Below, piece by piece: positions 34,209-42,555 of a stretch of 51,837 nucleotides of DNA. The notes beneath the pieces were generated by a model. It saw nothing but the letters and a program-made list of their open reading frames with translations, was not told the DNA's origin and made no database searches. The position numbers were made by a program, and so were the translations under genes. The stretch comes from Cnuella takakiae (GTDB taxonomy: Bacteria; Bacteroidota; Bacteroidia; Chitinophagales; Chitinophagaceae): contig NZ_MTFE01000010.1 of assembly GCF_001953305.1 (NCBI RefSeq), positions 4,069,631-4,121,467 on the forward strand, written 5' to 3'. Numbering within the stretch: position 1 is the first letter of the stretch; every line of letters starts with the position of its first letter.

Positions 34209-37200
34209 TCAACGGGGTAGCACCACAAAACGGCGTCGTATCACCTGTGTACCCGTTTCAATCCGTAAGAAATAAACCCCCGCAGCCAGCCCCGATATAT
34301 TCAGGCGAACGCTACTGGCATTGCCTATAGGTTTGATATTCTGTACCTGTCCGTTGGCTGCCACCACCTGGAAGCGCAAATTTGGAGCGGGCTTTACCCC
34401 ATTTACAAACAGCACATCTCGTGCAGGGTTGGGGAATACAGCGATAGTCACCTCGTCAATTGTTGGTGTAGTTTCTGTGGGAGCAATTGCATTGCGGCTC
34501 TTACACCGGGTAGAAGTTGAACTTGCTTCACTTGCCGAGGCCGTTTTTTGGTTTACATCAACGGTTACAAGGTTCCAGGTTATTTTTTTACCATCAAAAG
34601 GAACAGTAAAACGGCCATATCCCGGCTCAAAGAACTCAGGTGGCTGCCCACTGAAAGAACCTTCAGCAACAATTTGATTATCAGCCCCACGGAGCACCAC
34701 TACGGTAGCTGCATTATCATTTTGATAAGCAAAGCGGGCAATAAAGCCAAAGCCTGATGGATGGTTACGAACAACCTCTACACATTCCAAAATAGTTTTC
34801 ACTTTCTTGGTACCCGGTCCAAACGGATTAACATACAGCCTCCCATTCTTGTATGCTACCATATAATTATCCAGTTTGGGAGATTGCAAACCCTCGGGTT
34901 GGACTTCATACACACCTGCGGCCCCGGTATACTTCGGCGAAGTGTTAAATATGGGGGTACCTGGTACTACAGTTTGTGCATCGGTATACTGCCACCCCCT
35001 GGTGGTTGCTGTAAAGTGTACCGGCAAGGTCCCTTGTGTAACAATAATAGTATCGGCTGCGACCTCCAACGGCATTTTATTTATAGTGAGGGTACCTGCA
35101 ATTGGGTTAATAAAATAATTGGCCGGAGCTACCAGGTTATAGCTTGCAGTTACCTGGTAGGATCCTGCAGCTATTTGACTCAACGGCACCACTTGCTGCA
35201 AACTATTGCGCACCACAAACTTAGGCGGGCCGGCCAGCACGGCAGCCGCTTTATCATCGTAACGATAACCAGTGACCTTAACTTCCAGCACAGGTGCCTT
35301 GCCATAGCTTTCTGTGGCATTGCTTACGGTTGCTGTGAGTGGCGCAGGTGTTACGGTCAGCTTTCCTACCTTGTACCGGACAATGAAATTAGTGTTGAGC
35401 ACGGCGGCAGGTAACATCAGGTGGTTGCCGGAAGTAAGGCCCGTTACCATGTTTATGGGTTGAATACCAGTGAGCGAATCGCCTTCAGGAGCATTTACAT
35501 CCGACTCATCTACCACAACTGCCAAGTTAGAAGAACTGCTGTCCACGGTGCTGCTGTTTACCAAAGCCCTCGATGAATTGACCAGCGCCCTGCTATTCAC
35601 AAGGGCACGGCTATTAACCAAGGCCCGGGAACTATTTAATGCTGCCGCATTTACCAGAGCGCGAGAGGAATTGAGAGTGGTAGTATCCGGATTGGTGCGG
35701 TAAGCCACAAAACTCTCTGGTGCCACATCAATCACGTAGGTGGTATCAGGTACTGAATTTACAAGGGCACGTGACGAATTAACCAGGGCTCTGCTATTCA
35801 CCAGTGCACGGCTGGAGGCCAGCATCGCCAAATTATTTAATTCAACAGCGCTTAATTCACTGCCATTTACAAGGGCACGCGAACTAAGGATTAAGGCATC
35901 TTTTGCAATCACCTCTTTATGCTGCCTTTGCAACGTATCAAACAAAAGCGCAGACCCCACCAACACCACAGCCGTATCAGGCTGGTAGTTGAAATTGAAA
36001 TCCGTGATCTTTTCGCCATACACTACCGTTGTATCACGTGGGCTAACGGTAATGGGAAGCGGTAAGATATCGAGCACGCCATCAACGAAGCTGTATTCAT
36101 TTACCTCCAGCAATCCGATGTCGGCAGGCAGGCTGTTGTCGAATGCGCTGACGGGCCGGATCCGGTACTTGTTTACATTGCTGCTTACCTGGCCGGTACT
36201 GGTAAAGCTTAAACTGCTCAATCCCAGCTGGCCGATCAACGGCGAAACCGGATCAACCAATTGCCCGTCTACAAAAACACTTGCGGTAAATGCAGGCATT
36301 TGCTCGCCATAGAGTTTGGTCTTATCATTTGCCACTACCCGCACTTTTTTCTTTACCGGCGCAAAGAAGTAGAAGGGTTCCGATGTACCGCCATCAAGGC
36401 CGCTGGGTGTTACCGCTCCGGTACGCAGTTGAATGGGCGGGTTGGCAGTAGCGCCAAAGGCAGGCAACAAAGCCGTGGCCGTTGTACTGTTAAGCACGGT
36501 TGTAGGCAGGGGTGTGCCCCTGAACAGTACCTGCGTATTGTTGGTCAGAAAATTACCTTCAATTACGATGGTTGCCTCTGCCGAGCCAGGGGTAATGGCG
36601 GCATTTTCCATGCGCACGGTATTGATCTGGGGCGTAGGCGCTGCAAAGCTGAATACCGAAAGATAAGGCTGGATAAAACCGCTGCCGCTGCTCAAATCAA
36701 CACCTGCAGGGCCCATGTCCAGGGCCGCACTCCGCAAAAGCTGCCGTACCTGTTCGGGAGTAGGATTGCTGTTGAAAAACTTCCGGCGGGCTTGCATCAG
36801 CAGGGCCGCAGCACCGGCTGCATGGGGTGCCGCCGCCGATGTACCAAAGAAGTTGAAGAACCGGTCGCCGTCGATATTGGGAGCGCCCAGGTTTACAGTA
36901 GTATTGCCGCCATTGGGCGCTGCCAGGTCGGGCTTGCTGCGCACCTGCCCTTCAACGGGTGTACCGCCTACGGAAGAGAAAGAAGCAATGCTAGGCGGGT
37001 TCAAACCATAAGGCGGGGTGTTGGTATACAATACCGCGCCTATGGTGATGGCGCCGGCAGCATTGGCCTGCCCAACGATGGTGGAACTGTTTTGCGCATG
37101 CTCCAGCACCGAGCCTTCGCCGCGGAAGAAGATGTACTTGAAAGGCACCGCAGCCGAACCTGCGGCACGTACAATCAGCAGGTTTACCTCCACATCCGCA

Positions 37201-39629
37201 TCCACTGCAAAAGGCATAATCTCCACAGGGTCGCCACGCAGGTTGTTGCGGTTAAAACCATAAATGATGCGGCCGCTGTTATCTGCCAGGTAGATATCGA
37301 GGTCGTTCTGTGCACCGGTGGCTGTTTGCCCCTGCGAGAAAAATGCATCCTGCCATTGCAGCACCAGGGTATAAATGCCTTTTTTCAACTGCACCTTTTG
37401 CAGGATATCGCCACCGCCAAAATTGTGGGCCTGCCCGCTTACACCGGCAGGGGCCGCGGCGGGGTTGAACACTGCGCCGTAAGAGCGGCTACCGAAATTT
37501 CCGGCTGCGGTAAAATAGGTAACCCCTGCCTGGCTTACCTCATCCACAGCATGGGCTATCTGGCCGTCGGTGAAAAACGGTTCGGTAATATGAGAGATAT
37601 CGTCTACCACCACCTGGCAGCCTGCAGCGGCCAATTGCCGGATACCCAGCGCCATATCGCCGGCACTGCGCACCCCGGTGCGGAAAGCAAGGCTGGCTCC
37701 CGGAGCTATATCGTGAACAATCTGGAGCATCGCCCGGCCCTCATCGGTACCGGCCCCAAGGGGCAGGTCTTCCAACACCTGCACGCCTGTGGTATTGGCA
37801 AGGTTGCCCGGCCCCGGCAGGTCTTCATTAGCAAGGTCTACCGAAGCAGGATCGCCCTCCTTTGAATTATAGCTATCCGACAGTACGCCCACCTTCACGC
37901 CATGGCCGTCCAGTTTATACCCTTCGCGTACAAAATGCGACCGCATGGCGGTATCGCCCGCCGTTACCACGAGCCCGCCATTACGCACGGCAGGAAACAG
38001 CGGCCGTACAAAATTGACCAGCCCGGGCAATTTGTTGAGTTTGGGCAGGTTGGCAACAGGGAAACTACCGGTGATCACCAGGCTCTGGCTACCATTATAA
38101 ACAGTATCGCTCAACCCATAATCCTGCCCTGTAAGCATTTCGTAAACTTCCCCGGCTTTGTCTTTTTCGGCAACAACCTCAATGCGTACCCTGCCGGGTG
38201 TCAACTGGAAAATAGTTTTTTCAGGATCCTGTACGGTTCCGGGATTTTGCACCAGGGCGGTAAGTTCGGGCCCTATTGGGTTTTTTACCTTTCCCACCGG
38301 TTCGTATAATGGGTCGATACAGGGCTGAAGAGGGGCCAACTGCACGGTATCGGTACCAACGGCCCCACATTGCGTATTGGTAACGTAGAGCACATAAGTG
38401 CCCGGGGCAGTGGCGATAATACTGGCTTTATTGCTTTCACCGCTAATGACGCCGCCACCAAAGGCCGCCCAGCGGTAACTTACGTTGGCTGTTGTCGAAC
38501 TGCCAGTAAGCGTTACCGATTTGATGGAACAACCTATTAATTGGTCAGCACCGGCGTTGGCTGCAGGCACGGGACAGTTGAGGGGGGCATAGGTAATGCT
38601 GACACCGCTTTCCACCAGCACCTGGGTACCGCTCCATAAGGCACCGCTCACCTTGGCATCGCTGGTACCCGAACCAATACGGATGCCGCCATTAGGCGCA
38701 TACACCGTCCCCAGCCACTGCGAGCGATTGCTACCCGAAGCACCATTACTCATCACCCAGGCATACCCACCCAGGCCTGTTCCATAACCCTGTGTTTCGG
38801 CATATATCTGGCCCGGGCTGCCGCCATTTACCAACTCTACATTAAGCTTCCCGATATTGGCGTCCCCCTGAACATAAATGAGGAAAACCCCGGAAGGGTT
38901 TTCTTTAAAATCAAATACAAAGCGGTTTACATTTCCGCTGTTGTTGATGGACTTGAAAGTATACTTTCCAGGCTTTGAAAAACGGAGCACCTGCCCCCCG
39001 CCAAGTTTCATTTCGTTATATACGCCCTCGTCGATATTGCCACCCGCCAGCACATTGGTAATGCTGCTTCCTGTCATGTCGGATGGCTTGGGAAGGGCAG
39101 GCAATAGCGGGGGCGTAAAGCTTTTTTCAAAAGCACCTCCTCGTGGATCTGGCCCCGTATAACTGCCCCCTTTAAGAAAATTGACGGTACCATTTACGGT
39201 GCCGCTTACCACTGTGGTATGGCCTACCACCTCCATATTTCCATTGATAAGGGCATTGGAACCAATTTGAACAGTATTGGCTGCCCCGCCACTGTTGGCA
39301 GCGCTGATATTGGCATTAACGGTATTGCTGTTGGTGAGCACTACCCTGCCACCGCTGTAGATATGGCTATTGATGGTGGCAGGCCCCGTAGAACTTACCA
39401 GGTGGTGGCTGCCTACTGCGCCATTGATGATGGCCGATGAAGAAGACAAAAAGACCCCGCAGCCGGGTGCGGGAATGGTGCCTGTGCCGCAATCGGGGCG
39501 GCCGGCGAAAATGACAAAATCGCGCATGGACAGTTGCTGCTGGGCAAATGCCGGTTCCGGTACGAGAAAGGAACAGATAATGGATGCAACAGCCAGGAAT
39601 AAGCGCAAAGCTCCGGACAGGTAATGCAT
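34209..39629 (-). CDS. Giant secreted choice-of-anchor-A / S8 peptidase / MBG / T9SS protein
   Basis: An 1806-residue secreted protein: signal peptide (about 1-30); a choice-of-anchor-A-like beta domain (30-350, RDFVIFAGRPDCG ... WLGTVYAPNGGIRIG); a PKD/Ig-like segment (about 355-430); an S8 subtilase domain (about 575-980) with VGVLSDSYN (Asp about 585), TAAGN and GTSAAAPHAAG (Ser about 930); an IPT/TIG-like domain; several MBG-type domains (from about 1120, KLYGEQMPAF, VVYGEKITDF, ATESYGKAPV); and a C-terminal type IX sorting domain (ending RRRFVVLPR). Where subtilases have the catalytic His the protein reads TDEGRAMLQIVHDIAPGA, with Glu instead. Residues about 1251-1358 contain nine RALVN peptides. 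It probably acts at the cell surface. The gene lies 31 bases upstream of the adenylate cyclase gene. Confidence 0.88.
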   Translation of the reverse strand: MHYLSGALRLFLAVASIICSFLVPEPAFAQQQLSMRDFVIFAGRPDCGTGTIPAPGCGVFLSSSSAIINGAVGSHHLVSSTGPATINSHIYSGGRVVLTNSNTVNANISAANSGGAANTVQIGSNALINGNMEVVGHTTVVSGTVNGTVNFLKGGSYTGPDPRGGAFEKSFTPPLLPALPKPSDMTGSSITNVLAGGNIDEGVYNEMKLGGGQVLRFSKPGKYTFKSINNSGNVNRFVFDFKENPSGVFLIYVQGDANIGKLNVELVNGGSPGQIYAETQGYGTGLGGYAWVMSNGASGSNRSQWLGTVYAPNGGIRIGSGTSDAKVSGALWSGTQVLVESGVSITYAPLNCPVPAANAGADQLIGCSIKSVTLTGSSTTANVSYRWAAFGGGVISGESNKASIIATAPGTYVLYVTNTQCGAVGTDTVQLAPLQPCIDPLYEPVGKVKNPIGPELTALVQNPGTVQDPEKTIFQLTPGRVRIEVVAEKDKAGEVYEMLTGQDYGLSDTVYNGSQSLVITGSFPVANLPKLNKLPGLVNFVRPLFPAVRNGGLVVTAGDTAMRSHFVREGYKLDGHGVKVGVLSDSYNSKEGDPASVDLANEDLPGPGNLANTTGVQVLEDLPLGAGTDEGRAMLQIVHDIAPGASLAFRTGVRSAGDMALGIRQLAAAGCQVVVDDISHITEPFFTDGQIAHAVDEVSQAGVTYFTAAGNFGSRSYGAVFNPAAAPAGVSGQAHNFGGGDILQKVQLKKGIYTLVLQWQDAFFSQGQTATGAQNDLDIYLADNSGRIIYGFNRNNLRGDPVEIMPFAVDADVEVNLLIVRAAGSAAVPFKYIFFRGEGSVLEHAQNSSTIVGQANAAGAITIGAVLYTNTPPYGLNPPSIASFSSVGGTPVEGQVRSKPDLAAPNGGNTTVNLGAPNIDGDRFFNFFGTSAAAPHAAGAAALLMQARRKFFNSNPTPEQVRQLLRSAALDMGPAGVDLSSGSGFIQPYLSVFSFAAPTPQINTVRMENAAITPGSAEATIVIEGNFLTNNTQVLFRGTPLPTTVLNSTTATALLPAFGATANPPIQLRTGAVTPSGLDGGTSEPFYFFAPVKKKVRVVANDKTKLYGEQMPAFTASVFVDGQLVDPVSPLIGQLGLSSLSFTSTGQVSSNVNKYRIRPVSAFDNSLPADIGLLEVNEYSFVDGVLDILPLPITVSPRDTTVVYGEKITDFNFNYQPDTAVVLVGSALLFDTLQRQHKEVIAKDALILSSRALVNGSELSAVELNNLAMLASSRALVNSRALVNSSRALVNSVPDTTYVIDVAPESFVAYRTNPDTTTLNSSRALVNAAALNSSRALVNSRALVNSRALVNSSRALVNSSTVDSSSSNLAVVVDESDVNAPEGDSLTGIQPINMVTGLTSGNHLMLPAAVLNTNFIVRYKVGKLTVTPAPLTATVSNATESYGKAPVLEVKVTGYRYDDKAAAVLAGPPKFVVRNSLQQVVPLSQIAAGSYQVTASYNLVAPANYFINPIAGTLTINKMPLEVAADTIIVTQGTLPVHFTATTRGWQYTDAQTVVPGTPIFNTSPKYTGAAGVYEVQPEGLQSPKLDNYMVAYKNGRLYVNPFGPGTKKVKTILECVEVVRNHPSGFGFIARFAYQNDNAATVVVLRGADNQIVAEGSFSGQPPEFFEPGYGRFTVPFDGKKITWNLVTVDVNQKTASASEASSTSTRCKSRNAIAPTETTPTIDEVTIAVFPNPARDVLFVNGVKPAPNLRFQVVAANGQVQNIKPIGNASSVRLNISGLAAGVYFLRIETGTQVIRRRFVVLPR
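35556..35879 (-). repeat. Nine copies of the peptide RALVN within the giant protein
   Basis: Nine copies of RALVN, usually as SRALVNS or SSRALVNS, lie in three groups (one, three and five copies in coding order) inside an MBG-type domain. The peptide is invariant but the codons are not: Arg appears as AGG, AGA, CGT, CGG or CGC, and eight different 15-base spellings occur among nine copies. The first and last copies are at 35865-35879 and 35556-35570. Confidence 0.95.
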
Positions 39630-39950
39630 AACCCTGAGTTTGATGTTGGTTCGTAAGTATGCTTAGCGGGGGTACTGATCATTGTTCCGGCAGGTGGTAA
39701 TTACCGGGTATGCACGCAAGGGAGCAATTAGGCTTTCATAAAATTGGGAGCGCAGGCAAGTAAGCAGAGGGGCGGATGGGACTGTTGCAGCAGTATGGGT
39801 GAATTTAGATACTTTTTCCGGAAGTAGCAGCAGGCAAAAGCGCTAAAACAAACAGTAAGCTGGCAAACGCTGCCTTGCAATCGTTCACAAGTGCAGCTAT
39901 ACTTTGTAAGCTTGCGTGTTACAATTATTGGTATTTACTATACATAAAAT
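39630..39950. other. Intergenic region, nothing recognised
   Basis: About 320 bases between the giant protein gene (leftward) and the terminator of the aldo/keto reductase gene. The promoter of the giant gene should be near 39630-39700. No gene, RNA or clear repeat was seen. Confidence 0.4.
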
Positions 39951-39980
39951 AACAAAGCAGCACCGGGGTGCTGCTTTGTT
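39951..39980 (-). terminator. Hairpin after the aldo/keto reductase gene
   Basis: Perfect 13-base arms AACAAAGCAGCAC (39951-39963) and GTGCTGCTTTGTT (39968-39980) with a 4-base loop. On the minus strand it is followed by an ATTTTAT tail and lies 18 bases after the stop. Confidence 0.75.
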
Positions 39981-39997
39981 CATGGTCCACTCCTATA

Positions 39998-40888
39998 TCA
40001 GGAAACATTCCTCGACGCTGCATACAGCTCGTACCAGTCCTGGTGATCGAGGTCGATGGTAAATGCCTGGGCAATATTGCGCATCCGCTGTTCATTGGTA
40101 GTACCAATCAGGGGCAATGCGCCCAACTTTACCAGCCATGCCACGGCAATGGATTCTGGATCGCTGTTGTACCGTGCTGCCACTTCCTCCAGCTTTTCCC
40201 GCACGTGGGTAGCCAGCATATCGGCGCCATGCGCAATGCGGCCACCTGCCAGCGGTGCCGATGCCAGCGGACGCATGTAGCGCTGCTTGATATAATCGAG
40301 CTGGCCATTGTCGAGAGCTGAAGTGTTAAGCAGGTTCAGTTCAATATGATTGGTAACAATGGGTATGCGCAGGTAAGAGGCCAGCAGCTGGTGCTGGAAT
40401 ACCGAAAAGTTTACCACACCGATATTCTTCACCTTACCTGAGTCGCGCAGTTGCTCCAATGCAAGTGCTGTTTCTTCGAGGTTGGAGATGGGATCGAGGT
40501 GGTTGAGCAAAAAAATATCGATGTAATCGGTATTGAGGTTGCGCAGCGATGACTCCACGCACGCACGGATATGCTTGCTGCTGGTATCGTAATGCTTGAT
40601 GCGCACACCGGGCTGGCTTTCGTGCGGCACCCGCAGCCCGCACTTGGTAAACAGCACCACATCCGACCGTTTGAAAGACCTGCGCTTCAGGGCTTCACCA
40701 AACAATGCCTCGCACTGGTAGTTGCCATAAATATCGGCATGATCAAAAGTATTGATGCCCAACTCCAGGCACAGGTTAACGATGCGCTCCATATTCGCCG
40801 GTGCATCGGTTATATCATTCCAACGATAAAATCCATAAACTGCTTGTGATACCTTGGGGCCTGAGTCGCTTAAATAAATTTGTTGCAT
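39998..40888 (-). CDS. Aldo/keto reductase, YdhF-like
   Basis: A 296-residue NADPH-dependent aldo/keto reductase in the cytoplasm. Recognisable are QAVYGFYRWND, the catalytic Asp/Tyr segment NTFDHADIYGNYQCE, the Lys in DVVLFTKCGL, the position of the active-site His in IDIFLLNHLDP, GVVNFSVFQ, and the cofactor-end segment PLIGTTNEQRMRNI. The substrate is unknown. It is preceded and followed by intergenic DNA and seems monocistronic. Relatives are often annotated as oxidoreductase YdhF. Confidence 0.92.
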   Translation of the reverse strand: MQQIYLSDSGPKVSQAVYGFYRWNDITDAPANMERIVNLCLELGINTFDHADIYGNYQCEALFGEALKRRSFKRSDVVLFTKCGLRVPHESQPGVRIKHYDTSSKHIRACVESSLRNLNTDYIDIFLLNHLDPISNLEETALALEQLRDSGKVKNIGVVNFSVFQHQLLASYLRIPIVTNHIELNLLNTSALDNGQLDYIKQRYMRPLASAPLAGGRIAHGADMLATHVREKLEEVAARYNSDPESIAVAWLVKLGALPLIGTTNEQRMRNIAQAFTIDLDHQDWYELYAASRNVS

Positions 40889-41041
40889 GCGCTTGTATTT
40901 TGATCTGTATGATTGCGGCTATTTTTCACTAAAGTTATGCCCGGCAGTAAAAGACAAAAATGTTTTTGCCAAAAGATACTGCTACAGAACGGGCAACCAT
41001 TGAAAAACATTAGTCCCAACCATCCCCTCTTCGATAGCTTT

Positions 41042-42376
41042 TCAGCTCAGCCTGGTCGGTAATTTCCAGCCGTTGTGGTATTCGGGGGTAACCAGCTTAT
41101 TGGCTTTTGCCGAATCAAAACTATTGCTGCCAGCGTTCCAAAAAATCTTTTCGCCGGTACGCTGGGCTATATTGCCCATGTGGCTGTTGATGGCAACCCG
41201 GGCGCCCGCTTCAATAGGACAGGCTAGCTGGCTGTACTGTCTTGACTTTACCACATCGATGAAATTGATCGTGTGCTTATCCAAACCATTATCGCTTTGC
41301 TTCTGCCAATCTACTACCGGTATCCTGGATTCGTTTTTCACCATTGCCGGTTTTACTTCCCAGCCGCTGCGGTTCAGCACCAGGGTTCCGTTTTCACCAA
41401 AAAATGCAATGCCGTGGTTTAGTCCAAATAAACCGGAACCTGCACCCATGCTGTGCTCCCAGGTCATCAGGAAATCGCCGTAATCGTAAGTAACGATCTG
41501 GGTATCGGGTGTTTCGCGGGCATCGGCAGGAAACATGTGCTTGCCACCAGAAGCAATTACCGATTTGGGTGCTTCCACCTGCATGCCCATCAGCACCATG
41601 TCAATGAGGTGCACTCCCCAATCGGTCATCAGCCCGCCGGCATAATCGTAAAACCAGCGAAACTCGTAATGAAAGCGATTCTTATTAAATGGCCTTTTGG
41701 GTGCGGGCCCCAGCCACATACTATAATCAACGCCCTGCGGCACGGCACTATCGGGTACAGGTTCCAGTGGCGTGGTACCGGTTCGGTACATCCAGGTCTT
41801 GGTCATGGTAATCTTGCCCAGCTTACCCGAATGCACATAGGCAATTGCATTTTTGAAATGATCCTGGCTGCGCTGCCACTGGTTTACCTGCACCATGCGG
41901 CCACTGCGTTTGGTGGCATCCACCATCAGTTGCGCTTCGCGGATGGAGTTGGCAGCGGGTTTCTCTACATACACATCTTTACCAGCGGCAACAGCATTGG
42001 TCATCTGAAGGCAGTGCCAATGATCGGGTGTGGCAATGATCACCACATCCACATCTTTGCGGTCCAGCACCTTGCGGTAATCGGTATAGGTATCGGGCCT
42101 GAGGTTGATCTTGTCGAGGTCGGCCTTGCGCTGCGCAAGCACGTTCTGGTCAATATCGCAAAGGGCCACACAACGCACTTCGGGGATTTTGAGCATGGAA
42201 GTAAGATCGCTCCACCCCATACCCTTGCAACCTATGAGGGCGGCATTGATCACATCGTTGGAACCAACGGGTTTGCGGTAAGCTGCCAGCAAATCCATTG
42301 GAACGGCGGCAAGCAGGCAACTACCTGCGGCCGTGAGCGCCGATTGGCGGAGGAAAGTTCTTCTGTTCAATGGCAT
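41042..42376 (-). CDS. Tat-exported Gfo/Idh/MocA oxidoreductase
   Basis: A 444-residue NAD(P)-dependent sugar or glycoside dehydrogenase with a twin-arginine signal (LNRRTFLRQSALTAAGSCLLAA). The Rossmann start is NAALIGCKGMGWSDL, the CDIDQNVL segment follows beta2, and the active-site EKP motif lies in DVYVEKPAANSIREAQ, with DWGVHLIDMVL as the C-terminal catalytic Asp/His region. It is divergent from a double DUF1080 protein across a short promoter region with a 22-base palindrome. Such exported Gfo/Idh proteins in Bacteroidota oxidise glycosides at C3 or carry a bound cofactor; the exact substrate cannot be read. Confidence 0.92.
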   Translation of the reverse strand: MPLNRRTFLRQSALTAAGSCLLAAVPMDLLAAYRKPVGSNDVINAALIGCKGMGWSDLTSMLKIPEVRCVALCDIDQNVLAQRKADLDKINLRPDTYTDYRKVLDRKDVDVVIIATPDHWHCLQMTNAVAAGKDVYVEKPAANSIREAQLMVDATKRSGRMVQVNQWQRSQDHFKNAIAYVHSGKLGKITMTKTWMYRTGTTPLEPVPDSAVPQGVDYSMWLGPAPKRPFNKNRFHYEFRWFYDYAGGLMTDWGVHLIDMVLMGMQVEAPKSVIASGGKHMFPADARETPDTQIVTYDYGDFLMTWEHSMGAGSGLFGLNHGIAFFGENGTLVLNRSGWEVKPAMVKNESRIPVVDWQKQSDNGLDKHTINFIDVVKSRQYSQLACPIEAGARVAINSHMGNIAQRTGEKIFWNAGSNSFDSAKANKLVTPEYHNGWKLPTRLS

Positions 42377-42467
42377 AGTCGTTCGTTTGTGAAAAGGTAA
42401 ACCATTCTGGCAGCCGCTGCCGCCAAAAATTCCGGAATCGATTGCGTAGTTTTTATACAGCTATTCC

Positions 42468-42497
42468 TTTGTATATCCTTCATATGGGTTAATTTCC
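42468..42497 (+). promoter_or_regulatory. Possible promoter of the DUF1080 gene
   Basis: TTTG (42468-42471) is followed after 18 bases by TAATTTCC (42490-42497), a partial match to TTTG / TAnnTTTG. The predicted start near 42502 lies just before the palindrome. Confidence 0.35.
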
Positions 42498-42506
42498 ACC
42501 AGTATT

Positions 42507-42528
42507 GAACAGTATTGCAATACTGTTC
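42507..42528. promoter_or_regulatory. 22-base perfect palindrome, probable operator
   Basis: A perfect palindrome (arms GAACAGTATTG / CAATACTGTTC) lies between the divergent Gfo/Idh/MocA and DUF1080 genes, 27 bases before the DUF1080 start. CAGTATTG also occurs directly before it (42500-42507), in the same orientation as the left arm. The regulator is not in the window. Confidence 0.65.
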
Positions 42529-42555
42529 TACCGCTCACTAACAATTGCCGCAATA

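Noticed and set aside
35556-35879. Possible CRISPR-like array
   Set aside because: The repetition is at the peptide level in a coding frame with varied codons; spacers and repeat length do not fit a CRISPR array.
36261-37865. 534-codon plus-strand frame opposite the giant protease
   Set aside because: Cys/Gly/Arg-rich translation without domains, fully antisense to a clearly coding sequence.
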